Shown piece by piece: positions 31,691 through 43,897 of a stretch of DNA of 64,000 nucleotides; within the stretch, counting starts at the first letter, position 1, and each line of letters opens with the position of its first letter. Source of the stretch: Andrena cerasifolii (lineage: Eukaryota > Arthropoda > Insecta > Hymenoptera > Andrenidae); assembly GCF_050908995.1 (NCBI RefSeq), contig NC_135124.1, positions 3,472,001 through 3,536,000 on the forward strand. Direction: 5' to 3'. The notes under the pieces are model-generated. The model was not told where the DNA came from. It was given only the letters and a program-made list of their open reading frames with translations, and made no database searches. A program made the position numbers and the translations under genes.

Positions 31691-33147
31691 GTTGGATCGC
31701 ACCTTTATGATGTAAGACTCGTTGATTTATTAACGTGAATTTCATACCTATAAAACTCATCGTGCGAGATGATAATGAATCAGAATAAACGTAGGTTCGA
31801 AAATTCACTCGTTTTCAGGTTTTAAGCCTTTTTGAGTTATCTGCCACTAGACGGAGATGGGCAAAATGAAATTTGTAATTTATAATTAGATCACATTTTG
31901 CCCAACTCTGCCACTAGACAAATAATTGTTGGCTGTATAAGAAGACTAAGGTAAACATGTGACACATTTCCGTTAAAAAAAATTCTTCACACTCCCCCAA
32001 ATAAAATTAATAAAATTACTTAAGCTTTTAATACTTAAAGCTTTTAAAATACTTAAGCTTTTGTCCAAAACGTTTTCTAATGAGTAAAATAGAAGCTTTA
32101 ACCACCCTTATATAAATGTCGTGCACATTTCACATCTGTAGATTTTTAAAATGTTCAACGGAACGTGATTAAAAAGAAGTATTTTAAATATGTCTACGAA
32201 ATCCAGATCTAAAAAAATACGAAAATAAATTAAGACGTTACCACTTATTTGGAGAAAACGCCTCCAATATTTTATAAGTGCTAACGTCTTAATTTATTTC
32301 CGTATTTTTTGGGACTTATTGGTCCCAATTCAAATGTAACCCAAGAATGAACACGTCATCTATTTAAGTGCAACTGTTCAAAAATCTGGGATTACACCCT
32401 ACTATCGATGAAACTTCTATTCAAGATCGCGGAGTTACTATGAATTTTTAATGAGCGTTTGCAGTTATTTACATGAAATAATTTTCACTTAATTAATTCT
32501 CTTTTCCATAAATAAAAACAATTTTACCCAACTTTTGCTTTCTATTTATAAGTTTTCGCAATGTTTCTAAACGATATTACCGAAGAAAAATTCTGTCACT
32601 TATTTTCAGCAAAATATTAAAATACAAATAAAAAACATGAAAAATCAACCAACTCCTCTACCTTTCACTTGATGTAACATAATTCTTTACCTGCATAATT
32701 AATTATGACAGGAAAATTAGTAACATTATGGTAAAGGAAATGGAAAGATAAAATTACATCAGTTAATGTAATGACAGCGTTGTCTGAGACAATGATTCTC
32801 ACACGTTATTTAATCTCGTAAAAATTTCAGTCGTGGATGCACGGGAAACGCTGTGGTAGTTGATGTGTCATACTGATGCACGATCGCTTGCTTACATCAA
32901 ATATCGAAGCACGTGGGTTTGAAACGTTGTACAACTTGGATGCACGACTATCCAAATACTGCTCAGCAAGTAGATTCATCTATAATACATTATGTAACAC
33001 AGAGATTTGTATTGTGAATCATGTTCAGTGTGTTCGAAGAGCAAATAAATATAACTATGCTAAAGGTAACTAACATAGCGTATTACGCATGTATCTGCAT
33101 TCTTGATATTCGTTTCGTAGGTAGAATAATAGAAGGAGTTCATGAAT
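31691..33147. other. AT-rich spacer with short hairpins
   Basis: A small hairpin (GATGGGCAAAATG and CATTTTGCCCAAC, 31857-31905) is flanked by the direct repeat TGCCACTAGAC. A longer hairpin is listed at 32208. No gene found. Confidence 0.35.
32208..32313. repeat. Hairpin MITE
   Basis: AAAAAATACGAAAATAAATT and AAGACGTTA at the left pair with TAACGTCTTAATTTATTTCC at the right. About 106 bp, no target duplication identified. Confidence 0.65.
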
Positions 33148-33151
33148 AATT

Positions 33152-34208
33152 GAAGGTCCGAAGCAATAAGGGGACTAGCGCTCGGAAATGGGAAAAATTA
33201 TTGTCCAAACGCTAAGAAAGATTGGAAAATTAGATGTTGTTAAACTGAGTTTTAAAAAATATAGTGTTGTAAAGCTCGTCACGACACACATTTTTTCTAT
33301 TTACAGTTTGTTTATCCAATCGTTACTAATCGAGCTAAAAATTATAAACGAAAAAAATTTCATCGTCCAAAATCATTATTTCTTTACACATAAATTGCGA
33401 TAACTTCAGTAAATATTAAGGGATCGTTATGAGACTTAAAACATAACTTCAGAAAACTCTAGCGAAGCCGTAAAATGTGTGCACAAAACGCTTATGTTAA
33501 AAACTGTAATAATATTTAATTAAAAAGTAATACTGGACATAACCCATGTTTTTCAACCTTCGCCGTTAAAAAGTATCGAGGCAATTTTGAGGTACGTATA
33601 ACTTGCAGCGACGAAGTTTTTCCTTAATATACAAGGAAGATTTTCAGCAATTTTCACACTGATTAGTAAATAATTGTAGAAGATATGGCGATATATATAA
33701 AACCCGCGCGCCACCAACAGTCAGCAACCGTGTATAATGCGCTACTTACAAGGGAAGATCTCGAACCCGAAAATTCAAAAAATTCTGAAACTTTGTGAAT
33801 ATGTAGGGGATTTCCTCCTGATTACAACGCAATTTTTGTTTGCTGCCCAAATTCACTCGAAGGGGGTGAAATTAACCCCCGAGAATTCGGCTATTTTCTG
33901 ATTTTGTGTTATAACTCACGAAATGTAAGAGATAGAAGAAAAGTTTCCAGACAAAAGCTACTTCTTTTAATTAGATCTATCATTTGGTAAACAAATTATT
34001 TTACAGTTATAACAGAAAATCGGAAAATAACCGGATTTTCAGAGGTCAATTACACTCCCTTAGAGTGAATTTGGACAGCAAATAAAAATTGCGTTGTAAT
34101 CAGCGGGAAATTCCCTACATATTCATGAAGTTTCAGAATTTTTTGAATTTCCGGGTTCTGGATGTTCCCTTGTTAGCAGTCTCAACACTCGCTTTGACTA
34201 TTGGTGGT
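33152..34208. mobile_element. AATT-flanked palindrome, family K, copy 1 (truncated)
   Basis: AATT (33148-33151) precedes GAAGGTCCGAAGCAATAA. The left arm to about 33735 parallels the copies at 38282 and 44178. The loop (CGTGTATAATGCGCTACTTA and GCAGTCTCAACACTCGC) is split by element E at 33749. The right arm stops after GACTATTGGTGG, so this copy is truncated. The 71-residue frame is an arm shadow also seen at 45085. Confidence 0.75.
33749..34172. mobile_element. Inverted-repeat element, family E, 424 bp
   Basis: Ends CAAGGGAAGATC and GGATGTTCCCTTG are flanked by TTA (33746-33748 and 34173-34175). Arms pair through CGAACCCGAAAATTC and AGTGAATTTGG. The intact loop of family K at 44760-44800 shows the empty site. 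A TTA duplication fits PIF/Harbinger, but TA would fit too. Confidence 0.75.
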
Positions 34209-34344
34209 CTAGTAAAGTCCAAAATACGTCTTACTATTAAAGACATGCAGATTCACAAATCAGTACGTCTTTAAGACATCTGAAAGACGTTCAAAAGACG
34301 TCTCGAAAATGTCTGGATAAAAAATATATAACCTTGACGGGAAT
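34209..34344. repeat. GACGTC-rich repeat, family R, with B-box-like end
   Basis: TACGTCTTTAAGACATC, AAGACGTTC and AAAGACGTCTCG are variants of a dyad that recurs at 35510 and through 60360-60925. The end GACGGGAATCAAACCCTCG, complemented, contains GGTTTGATTCCCG, resembling a tRNA B box. Confidence 0.5.
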
Positions 34345-34985
34345 CAAACCCTCGGCTTATGATGTATAGTGCCTATACGAGCTATAATGAGGTGTGAAGT
34401 CACTCAACGGGGTCTTAAGGTCTAAACACACTTGTCAGTCCCGTGTCAGTACCGTTCCGGCCTGCCAGTGGTAAGAAGAAGAGGGGCGTAGAGGGTCTCT
34501 TCTCCTTACCACTGGCACGACGGAACGGTACTGACACAGAACTGACAAGTGTGTTTAGACCTTTACCCGACAACCTGCTGGGTACTAGCCGCTAAACGTG
34601 CCCCCCTACTACCTCTTGCAGGACTGTATTTACAGAAGATCAGGACAAAACCTGGAGCTCTAAAGGCGGGATTTCCTAGCCGCGATCGGCTGCGACGACC
34701 GGTAGCGGTCCCACTAGCGCAACAAAGATACAGATGCATACTTCTCCATTGCACTTTTGGGCCCGCTCTAAATATAGTCCTGCAAGAGGTAATAGGGGGA
34801 CACGTTTAGCTCATATAGGCACTATATAGTGCCTCTACGAGCTATAGTGACTTAGGTGTGAGGTACCCAGCGGGGTCTTAACCGATACCCTGCTGGGTAC
34901 GGGCCGCTAAACGTGCCCCCACTACTGCCTCTTGCAGGACTATGTTTAGGGAAGACCAGGGCAAAACCTGGGCCCTAAAGGGTAA
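34345..34985. mobile_element. Family I palindromes
   Basis: A minus-oriented arm (34345-34414 and 34563-34675) is split by a Harbinger-like MITE. It is followed by a complete head-to-head palindrome (left arm about 34755-34828, right arm about 34829-34985) meeting at GGCACTATATAGTGCC. Shared blocks are CCTGCAAGAGGTA, CACGTTTAGC and the outer GGGCCC with TTTTG. TAGGG-type ends suggest a DNA transposon, but target duplications are not clear. Confidence 0.65.
34418..34562. mobile_element. Harbinger-like hairpin MITE, 145 bp
   Basis: Ends AGGTCTAAACACACTTGTCA and its near-complement TGACAAGTGTGTTTAGACCT are flanked by TTA (34415-34417 and 34563-34565). It lies in a family I arm whose uninterrupted version is at 34870-34900. 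PIF/Harbinger elements duplicate TWA. Arms extend to a GC-rich centre (ACCACTGGC). Confidence 0.8.
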
Positions 34986-35194
34986 AATAAGTTATTAATA
35001 TAAAATAATTTATATTTCTACTGTTCTAATGCAGTACATATACCTTACTGAAATGGATTTGTATTTAATATGTGCTGACAATGAGACAATTTTTAATAGC
35101 CAGTAGCAAAGCTTAATTGGTGTCTTTTAATAATGATAAACAGTATCTTCAATTTCTATTTTATTTTATTAAAATCGAAGATGTAACACTTCAT

Positions 35195-35350
35195 CTATAG
35201 GGCCCCGGTTTTGTTCTGATCTTCCCTAAACACAGTCCTGCAAGAGGTAGTAGGGGGCCACGTTTAGCGGCCAGTACCCAGCAGGGTGTCGGGTAAGACC
35301 CCGCTGAGGGACTTCATACCTAAGTCACTATAGCTCATATAGGCACTATA
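35195..35350 (+). repeat. Repeat family I, single arm
   Basis: From TAGGGCCCCGGTTTTG to CTCATATAGGCACTATA; same blocks as at 12172-12335. Confidence 0.75.
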
Positions 35351-36134
35351 CCTAACCTTTATTCGCAACTACCCAAGGCACTTCCTCGTAAACTATTTCA
35401 ACTTTTAGGTATATATTGGTCTTAATTGTTTATAAAAAATGCGTATTGGCGCAAAATATTTTATAGAATGTCATCATTCGACCGCTAGACTCGTCCCCCA
35501 AAATTTCATAAGACAGGCGTCTTTAAGACGCTGTCTGCTAGCTTCATCCCCAATTAAAACTATCTAATTTTAAACATTAAAAGTTCAAATCAATTGGTTT
35601 ACTTGTTCTGCAGATATTTTTACCGCCAATTAGAGGTACGACATGCACCCGGGTAATATCCAATTGAACCATAGGCGGAAATTAAATGTTATGTTATAAA
35701 CAAAAATATAATTTACTATTTCAAACGTTAATAAATGTAATGCAACAATTCGCACATTGATATCTCTTTTCGTTTCTACGAAAAAAATTCACAGGGGGGC
35801 ACACATTTTTCGGTCACCAAAACCGCAATCTTCATTCAAGGAACACCTCTACAATTTCAGTAAAAAGAACTTGACACAGGTGTAAGAACACTCAACGATT
35901 TTCTTATCAATCGGCAACAAGCTTATTTTAATACCTAGGTATTAGATAACTTATAGGTATAGCCTTCATTCGCTTTTTTAAATCCCTCAATCAAGAAACT
36001 CAAAACACAAAACTGTGCGCAGAAGATGCCGCAAAACTCTGTGCAGAAGGCGCCACTAGCGCATGTACTGCGGTTTTGCATGAGTGCGCATGTGTGAATG
36101 GCTTGGGCGCGAATTTTTCATTTGTGGAATGTAT
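35351..36134. other. Spacer
   Basis: Only a short GACGC/GCGTCTTTAAGACGC dyad (about 35508) related to family R. No gene. Confidence 0.3.
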
Positions 36135-36868
36135 GAAGTTGGACCATCCGTGTCTAGGAGAAAATCTGACTACTCCACGCGATGCAGCTGAAATTTTTCT
36201 TTCGGAAACCACCAACAGAAGTGGTAAGTCACGTTTCGTTTTCAATACAGAAGCGAAATAGTTTGGCAAAACGTGCGCCGCCGACAGTGGTAGTCAACGG
36301 CGGCGCGCGATACACTGCCGCTCAGCGTCACACAATCGCTTAACGCGCGTGACAACCACTGTCGACGCCGCACGGTTTGCCAAACTATTTCGCTTCTGTA
36401 TTGAAAACGAAACGTGACTTACCACTTCTGTTGGTGGTTTCCGAAAGAAATTTTTCTGCCGCATCGCGTGGTGTAGTTAATTTTTCTCCTACACCCTTAA
36501 TTTTTAAAATATATAGCAAGATATATGTAAAAATTAGTGCATTTCAGGTGTCCTTTTCCCGTTGATCGTTGTTTAAACATATTTAAATGCTTATAATTCA
36601 ATAATAACTTTTATCCTTGTGTTTGCTAGGGTTCATAGAATAATTTGAGGCAACGAGCAACCGAATAAGTATTACCGCTTCGACACAAAAAATGTTCAAA
36701 GTTGAAAATTTTCAGTTCTTTTTCAAAATCGAATTTCTCAAAAACTGAGGGTGATGGCGACAAACGGTTTGCGGGTTCTCTATCAGGGCACGAAAACCTA
36801 TAAGAAACGGTTATTGAATGTTACAAGTCCGAAAAAAGTCAAATTTTGTCGAACTGTGTAATAGTTCA
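36135..36868. repeat. Family L copy 2 with central palindrome
   Basis: Arms at about 36140-36290 and 36348-36500 are inverted (GAAACCACCAACAGAAGTGG and complement; GAAGCGAAATAGTTTGGCAA and complement) around a GC-rich loop. The right side continues to 36868 as the same sequence seen in copy 1 at 14945-15780. The 89-residue minus-strand and 62-residue plus-strand frames share their first residues because of the palindrome. Confidence 0.75.
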
Positions 36869-36939
36869 GACTTTGCGCAAATAAACTTAACTAATCCTTT
36901 GTGTACGCAAATAAATACTCCCGCATGGTGGTTGAATTA

Positions 36940-37400
36940 TTCGGAGGGTACGTACTCCTGTCAGATGCAGCAAGAGCGACTGCGCATGCGTGCACGCGAA
37001 TCACGTTCTCGATTGTAGGAGTACGCTTGCGTGTGGGTGCGTTGTCTCGGTAACGCGCACGCATGTGTCATGACGCGCGCGGCACGAAACGCTACGCAAG
37101 AATCGCGAGCCCCCTCGGTTCGCTTCCTCGTCCGCGTGTTACGTGAGCCAGCGGCTCTCAGCCGGACGGACATCAATTTGGAAAGTGAAAACCGCTCTTA
37201 TGTCACGTGTCGATTACGTGTCCTTTATGGAAACGCGTCCCGCGGGGGGGACACTAAAAGCCACGCGCACGAGACCAACCCACCTCTCAACATCCAGAGG
37301 TTCGCCTGGCAGGCGACCACCTTTCGTCGTCAAAATTAAAATGCGGCTAAAACGAGGGAAACGGAATTTTTTAGTTCCCCCGGTGTAAAATCGGCTTTCT
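36940..37400. other. GC/CpG-rich stretch with short dyad
   Basis: GGTACGTACTCCTG near 36947 and AGGAGTACG near 37017 are partly inverted. 37020-37300 is rich in CpG and GCGCGC. Overlapping frames on both strands carry no recognisable domain. This could be promoter-like or old repeat DNA. Confidence 0.25.
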
Positions 37401-38277
37401 TCATCTCGACACACGAATGTCATCGCTCAGTGGAAGACGTTAATCGATACTGGTGAACGACATGATGTAACATTTAGCATCATGCATTCATTACGCACGA
37501 TGAGCTCATCTCGATTGACAGTTTAAATGGCATCGGCATGACAGTGTCGAAACTATTGTCCGAGACTCGCAGAATATTTATTTTGAAATACCTAGCTACA
37601 ATTAACAAGGGCTCTCCGCTCGCACAGCATTCGAGCCAGCGCTGAATCGCGTAGCGATGAAAATTGTATGAAGAAATTTCTATAGTCTCTGTTAGATCGT
37701 ATATAGTATTACCAATGCATTGGTGTTTAAACTTGAGTTGTCATTAAGCACAAACGGCGGATCATCAAAAGCAGATCATACACCGTAGTCACAGTAATCT
37801 CCATCTGCCTCAACGCTTTCACTTTTACTCGCATCGCGAGCGTCACACCGATTTGTCGTTAAATCTCTGAGAAAAGAGTTCATTTTCAGGAATCTCTATA
37901 AAAATGCTTAGACAAAGATGGGGCGAGCATTGTGAGATTTTAAGCTCATTGTTCTATTAATTTAATTTGAGAATTTAATTTAATAATTAAGAATTTTTTG
38001 ATCCGCAATCCCGTGTGACAAACTGGTTACAAGCGTCGTGCCGTAAAAGGGGTAGCGAGATACGGAAGCACTTTCGCGCAAAGATAGAGGAGAAAGGTGT
38101 TGCAATACAGTTAAGTATATTTGCAATTTATTATTGATATGAAAATTGCATCACGGATACAAGTAGATTGTGAGACCCTGCGTGAGTTTAAAATGTGTAG
38201 GTTGGTCAAATTTAAATATTGCGAATTTGACTATTAATACGAAGAAATGATGAAAAGCTGACATAACGAGAATGATA
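37401..38277. other. Apparently unique noncoding sequence
   Basis: No repeat relationship to other parts of the window and no gene recognised. Confidence 0.3.
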
Positions 38278-38281
38278 AATT

Positions 38282-39425
38282 AGGGTCGGATGCAATAAGG
38301 CGAATATAGCGCTCGAAAATGGGAAAATTATTGTCCAAACGCTAAAAAGATTGGAAAATTATATGTTGTTAAACTGAGTTTTAAAAAATATACTGTTGTA
38401 AAGCTCGCCACGACACACATTTTTTCTATTTACAGTTTGTTTATCCAATCATTACTATTCGAGCTAAAAATTATAAACGAAAAATTTTTCATCGACCAAA
38501 ATCATTATTTCTTTAAACGTAAATTGCGATAACTTGAGTAAATATGAACGGATCGTTATGAAACTTAAAACATAACTTCAGAAAGCTCTAGCGAAGCCGT
38601 GAAATGTGTGCACAAAACTCTTATGTTAAAAAATGTAATAATATTTAATTAAAAAGTAATACTGGACATAACCCATGTTTTTCAACGTTCGCCGTTAAAA
38701 AGTATCGAGGGAATTTTGAGGTACATATAACTTGCAGCGACAAAGTTTTTCCTTAATACACAAGGAAGATTTTCACCAATTTTCACAATGATTAATAAAT
38801 AATTGTAGAAGTTGTGGCGATATATATAAATCCCGCGCGGCACCAACAGTCAACGCGAGTACTAAGCCTGCTAAGTAGCGCATTATACGCGGCTGCTGAC
38901 TGTTGGTGGTGCGCGAGATTTATATACATCCTCACATCTTCTACAATTATTTATTAATCAGTCTGAAAATTGGGGAAAATCTTCCTCGTACAGTAAGGAA
39001 AATTTCATCGCTCAAAATTGCCTCGATATTTTTTAACGGCGAACGTTGAAAAACATGGATTATGTCCAGTATTACTTTTTAATTAAATATTATTACATTT
39101 TTTAACATAAGGGTTTTGTGCATACATTTCACGGCTTCGCTAAAGTTTTCTGAAGTTATGTTTTAAGTCTCATAACGATCCGTTAATATTTACTCAAGTT
39201 CTCGCAATTTATCTTTAAAAAAATATTGACTTTGAACGATGAAAAATTTTTTGTTTATAATTTTGTAGCTCGAATAGTAATAGTTGATTAAACAAACTGT
39301 AAATAGAAACAAATGAGTATCGCGGCGAGCTTTACAACGCTATATTTTTTAAAATACAGTTTAACAACGTTTAATTTTCTAATCTTTTTTATCGTTTGGA
39401 CAATAATTTTTGCATTCGACCGTGC
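38282..39425. mobile_element. 1.14-kb palindrome with AATT flanks, family K, copy 2
   Basis: Arms of about 550 bp (38282-38846 and 38905-39425) with outer ends AGGGTCGGATGCAATAAGG and TTGCATTCGACCG. AATT flanks both sides (38278-38281 and 39426-39429). Arms pair through GGACATAACCCATGTTTTTC and CCACGACACACATT. The small loop holds CGCATTATACGCGG. No gene inside. Confidence 0.9.
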
Positions 39426-39429
39426 AATT

Positions 39430-40305
39430 AACAAATAACAAAGAAAGTGTGAATTATTAATGGAGAAGGCTGACGTATGGAAATAATCACTTGAAGTCTC
39501 GATTCATAATCGATCTAGACGCTGCTTTTGAATATTCACTTAAAATTTTCTAGTCCGACCTTTTGTACCCGACTGCCTTTTTCACAATGAATTCGAATTG
39601 AATGGCTGTCTTGTTACAATTAGCCTTCAAGGCCGGCGTATTCATGTGAGTAAATATTTGCACACTGTCAAGGTCGTATTCAGGAAGTGCTCGTTAACAA
39701 GACGATTTCTATTAACGTATATTCAAATTCACGTAACGCAAACATAATTTAATAACGTTTAAATCGCTCCGGCGAATAATTTTGTGGATTAAAAGTTCGT
39801 GTAAAAGTCTGACGCGAAATTTCGAAGCATGTTTTGGTAATCGGTAGATAAGCTGTTAATTCGCTATGGCGTTAAGCAATTGTGACATTTCCCAACGTTG
39901 ATTTCTACTTATGTATTCGTCTAACCTTCGATGAGTACACAGTGAAAAAATTGAAATGCGCTACGCGTCATCCGGAGAAATAACGTGTGTCATATCATTT
40001 TTCTTTGTAAACATGTTGTTGGTAACATATTGCTTAGAATAATTAATAGTTACATATACACTGTAGTGTAATTTTTTAATAGAACAAAGCTAGTCGTATA
40101 TCAGGTCTACAGGTATTTCTATTCCTTGCATATGTGGTTTCGTCGCTGGTGAAAGTATTGCTGTGATATACGTAGGTTTATTGTATATAATTTAAAAAAA
40201 AGATTAAAAATTGCTGCTGAAGATCAGCAAAAAATGCACTTATATAGATATAACAAGGTTTTTGAAACAACTTTGTGCTTATAAGTTTAGAGTAGTGCAG
40301 ATCCG
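39430..40305. other. Spacer, nothing recognised
   Basis: AT-rich noncoding. Confidence 0.3.
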
Positions 40306-40534
40306 TTAACCCTTATGTCAATAACCAACTTTCCCTACGTTGTTCGATGACCAGGGTGGTACAGCTGTACCTGCGCGGTGAAATTATTTATTTAAGACTC
40401 TTTAGAGGAGTAACTCGGTACCGTAGCCACTGAGGAAGTCCTTTATCAGGTATACAGGACTTTTCAAGTCTACCTGGAAATGACTTTTACGCGATTTTCG
40501 ACAAAGGCGCACGGTCTTTGGCTTAGTTTTTTAA

Positions 40535-41247
40535 GGAGAGGTTTCGGTCCAGAGCCCAAAAAATAGGTGATTTTAAGGAATTAATTAAAGGAAAACTACT
40601 ATGTATAATTTAATGGGACTTTTTGCATTGCATTAAGGATGTCTTAAATTATAGAAATATATTTTTTGTTTTATAATTAATCATTACAGACGGCACTGGG
40701 GAGTCGTTAAAGTCAAGGCGTCAAAAAATTGATCCAAATCATTGGGACCTGTATCCCCAAAAGTTATTATCCGATTCGACTGAAACTTTTTTTTATTTTG
40801 AAGAATATACTTCTGGCTACGGGGTGAACCAGAAAAAAAATACAAAATTAGCATTTTTTTAAAAAATAACGACACTTGAAGTTTGAAATCACTTTTCCCC
40901 TATATTTTTCGCCCTTTCAACGCCTTTGAAAATTATATATTTTCAAAATTTTGTATTTTTTCTGGTTCCTCTCCTCGCCAGAAGTATATTCTTCAAAGTA
41001 AAAAAAGTTTCATTCGAATCGAATAATAACTTTTGGAGATACAGGTCCCACCGTTTTGAAAACTCTGTTTCGAGAAAAACGCGTTTAAAGTTTTACGCAA
41101 GTGCCCATGCATTTGCCGCTACTCAAATGCCTATAACTTCGGGAATTTTACGAATTTCAACAAATCCTTTTAAACACGCATTCCTAAAAGGTTGAACATT
41201 CGAAAAAAAAAATAAAAAAAAATCGACTTTTAGACCGGAACCTCCCC
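40535..41247. mobile_element. 713-bp palindrome with TTAA flanks, family J
   Basis: Ends GGAGAGGTTTCGGTC and GACCGGAACCTCCCC with TTAA at 40531-40534 and 41248-41251. The inner pairing includes CAGAAGTATATTCTTCAAA and its complement. Frames in the arms are mirror images. Confidence 0.85.
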
Positions 41248-41264
41248 TTAAGCTCATAAAGAAG

Positions 41265-42225
41265 CAACGCGAATTCGTACTCACCGATTGGAACGCAACT
41301 TTGTGGGTTTATAGAGTAACTCAAGACAAGAACAACGGTATGTTTCATTCGTGCCCCATCACGCTTTAAGAATGTGAAAACTACCCCCAAAGTCAAATAG
41401 ACACTCCCACTTTTTCGCGTTTAATTCCTAAAGTACAAGAGACAGAAAAAAGGGTTTCAAACAAAAGTTTAATCGTGCAATAAGCGCTGCAAACTTGCGT
41501 TAACAACATTTTGAAAAGTGTTTGAAAAAAATACCTGACGAAAAAAAAACTGTTTTGTTGGAAAACTTTTTTTCTGCCTCTTGTACTTTAGGGGATACAG
41601 GGGACAGTGGGGCATAATCGGGTGCCTAATGTATTTTTCCTGTTAGCGCAAAGTCAGACAGTAAAATGAACTTTGGACACCGCTAGCAATCTTAATTGGA
41701 CCTTACATAAACAAAAAATCAGCGTTCTTAATTGAACAAAATTAGTTGGCTCACAGGAAAACAAGTTTTACCCTATAAGTGCGGGTAATATCGGGTACCT
41801 ATTAAAAAACGCATAAAATATGCTATAATTATAAAACCATTATTACTATTATTTTACAAACCATATAGAAAGATATTTTAACAAATATTAATTTGTACAT
41901 TAATTTATTTCAATTTATCTAGAGCACAAAAATCACAAATAAAGGTCTCGCCACCCTCCTCATATTTCTGCAAATCTCACGAGCCCATCTCGCGATCTAT
42001 ATAATCAAGATTATTATTGAATTTTTTAAAGATTAGAAATCAGCTTCTATAAGACATCACGCCATACATAGAAAGTATGGGTACCCGATTTTGCCCCAAA
42101 TGAGGTGATTTACTAAACATTCCCCTACCCGAAAAAGTGGTAGTGCGAATTTGACTTTGAATTTCACTCCATAAATCCACAAGGTAGCGTTCCAATCGGC
42201 GAGTGCGGGTTCGCAGGATTCCCTT
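41265..42225. repeat. Foldback interrupted by a mariner-like MITE
   Basis: GATTGGAACGCAACTTTGTGG on the left and CCACAAGGTAGCGTTCCAATC on the right, plus TTTGACTTTG blocks, are inverted arms. An inner pair (CTAAAGTACAAGAGACAG near 41430 and its complement near 41580) also exists. The MITE 41603-42104 lies between. Confidence 0.6.
41603..42104. mobile_element. mariner-like MITE
   Basis: CAGTGGGGCATAATCGGGTG at the left and CACCCGATT-like sequence (GGGTACCCGATTTTGCCCC) at the right are inverted. Typical Tc1/mariner-style termini; AT-rich noncoding interior. No TA could be assigned with certainty. Confidence 0.55.
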
Positions 42226-42489
42226 GTCGACCGTGCTGCAGTCGTTTGAAATTTGACCTAGAAAAGCAACGGGCCAGCAGGCAACTGTATAGAGGATACT
42301 CTTCAGTGTACAGTATTTCCTCGCTTAGAGCTCGGTTCGGCCTACACGTTAGGGACTCGGCGCTATGCCCACCGCTTCTGGCTCACTCGTGACCTGCGAA
42401 ACCGGCAGCGAAATGGAACGGCAGCAAATTAGAGGCCTGAAAGCGAACAAGGAATGGTACGAGCCAAACGACACGTTGATAAAAAAAAT

Positions 42490-43060
42490 AACGGTAATTA
42501 TTTGCAAAAAGATAGTCCTCACTAATTTCCATGACCATGGAAAATGTTATCGGGGGCATGATACTGAACTACTTGTTTCTACACACGTGGCCGTCGCTTT
42601 AGTTTTCAAGATATTCGCAACAAACTGTGATCGGTAGTTGCTTCTCGGAGAGGACTATCAATACAGATGGCGCGATATTCGCATATCAGTCGCTGCGACT
42701 GGTTGTCCACCTACTGACCAAAACTGTACCCGGCGATTTATTACCATTCTTAGGGATTAAAAAAATAAATAACTGAAAATAAATTAAAAATATTCAGTTT
42801 TTCTTTCGTATATATTGATAGACTTGTGGGAGCGTATATATACGCCTTTCGTAGTCAAAGGGTTAACGGCCTCCCGTGAGGCCCACTACCGATCACAGCT
42901 TTTTTGCAAATATCTTGAAAACTAAAGCCGAGAGAAGGTAACATGTATAGGAAAAAATTGTTCGGAATGTTAACTTTCTTATTTCAACACAGCATATTTG
43001 AAGGGCATCGAAGTCGATAAGGACTGCCGTTTTGTAAATAATTACTAAAATGACAGTAAA
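42490..43060. repeat. Foldback family P, copy 1, split by a piggyBac-like MITE
   Basis: The left arm 42490-42637 (GTAATTATTTGCAAAAAGAT, TTTTCAAGATATTCGCAA, CTGTGATCGGTAG) and right arm 42885-43060 (complement) flank the MITE at 42640-42862. Another copy of the family is at 58615-60150. Confidence 0.7.
42640..42862 (+). mobile_element. piggyBac-like MITE, family A, copy 2 (5' truncated)
   Basis: It contains GATGGCGCGATATTCGCATA and ends GCGTATATATACGCC to AGTCAAAGGG, then TTAA (42863-42866). The left terminus is lost. Confidence 0.75.
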
Positions 43061-43681
43061 ATAATGTGACAAGGAAGTCATGTTTCGAATGTGAAATATC
43101 CGATTGTGATCCACATTTGACCACATTTGCTAAATGTTACGAACGCGCGAAATTTTTGGGTACACATAATTAAATAAATATTTACTTTTAATTTTTTGCG
43201 TGTAATAAATATTTGTTTAATTTATTTTGTAATCGCTGTTACCATTACACGTTATTTCTAATAGTATTCCTGATAATTATCAAATTCGGAAGTACGTGTG
43301 TACAGGTGTACCCCGGTTATTGACACAGAAATATAAACTGTGACTGCACTTTTATAATAGTTTCAAGTAAAAAAATTTTAAACTAGGGGCATAAATCGAT
43401 AGTAAATAACTTAAACAACCATCAGTTGGCAAGGTGATTTTTTTTTAATGGGAACATAACAAATTTTGAGAGGCACTGCTTAGGTGGGTACAGCTGTACC
43501 CGGTTATTGACATAAGGGTTAAACAGAAAAACATGATTGAATCAGATTCATTAAAAACGGTACAAAAACAGTAACAGCCGTTAAATATTTTTAAAATTTA
43601 GTAGAATTTTTTAAATTTATCTTAATCCTTTTTCTATAAACATGTTTCACTCCTTTCTTCAAAACTATATATGTCTTGTAA

Positions 43682-43897
43682 TCTTAATATATGAAGCAGA
43701 AAGCTGCTATATGTTTGTGTGTTTGTCTGTCGCCTAAAAACTTTCGAACGATAAACTCTGGAATCACGAAATCTGCATCAAGTCAGTATGTCTGACTAAT
43801 CCAGACGAATGTGACTATTTTCACAAAAAAATAAAATAAATAATTTTTTTATAAAATCAGAATCGAAATTTCAGGTGAAGTCGAGTAGTAAAGCTAG
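43682..43897 (+). mobile_element. Helitron-like element, copy 2
   Basis: It starts TCTTAATATATGAAGC after A and ends AAAGCTAG before T. It parallels 5057-5266 throughout (GTTTGTGTGTTTGTCTGTCG, CCTAAAAACTTTCGAACG). Confidence 0.7.

Larger units (their letters stand above)
40310..43518. mobile_element. piggyBac-ended 3.2-kb composite
   Basis: CCCTTATGTCAATAACC at 40310 and its exact complement ending at 43518 form 17-bp perfect ends, flanked by TTAA (40306-40309 and 43519-43522). The dyad GGTACAGCTGTACC is present close to both ends. The interior is mostly later insertions: 40535-41247, about 41265-42225 and about 42490-43060. The original element was therefore probably under 1 kb. A partial internal copy of the terminus lies near 43300-43325. 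No transposase found. Confidence 0.75.

Noticed and set aside
36000..36565. Two frames beginning MPNYFASVLKTKRDLPLL on opposite strands
   Set aside because: Both are read from the arms of the family-L palindrome.
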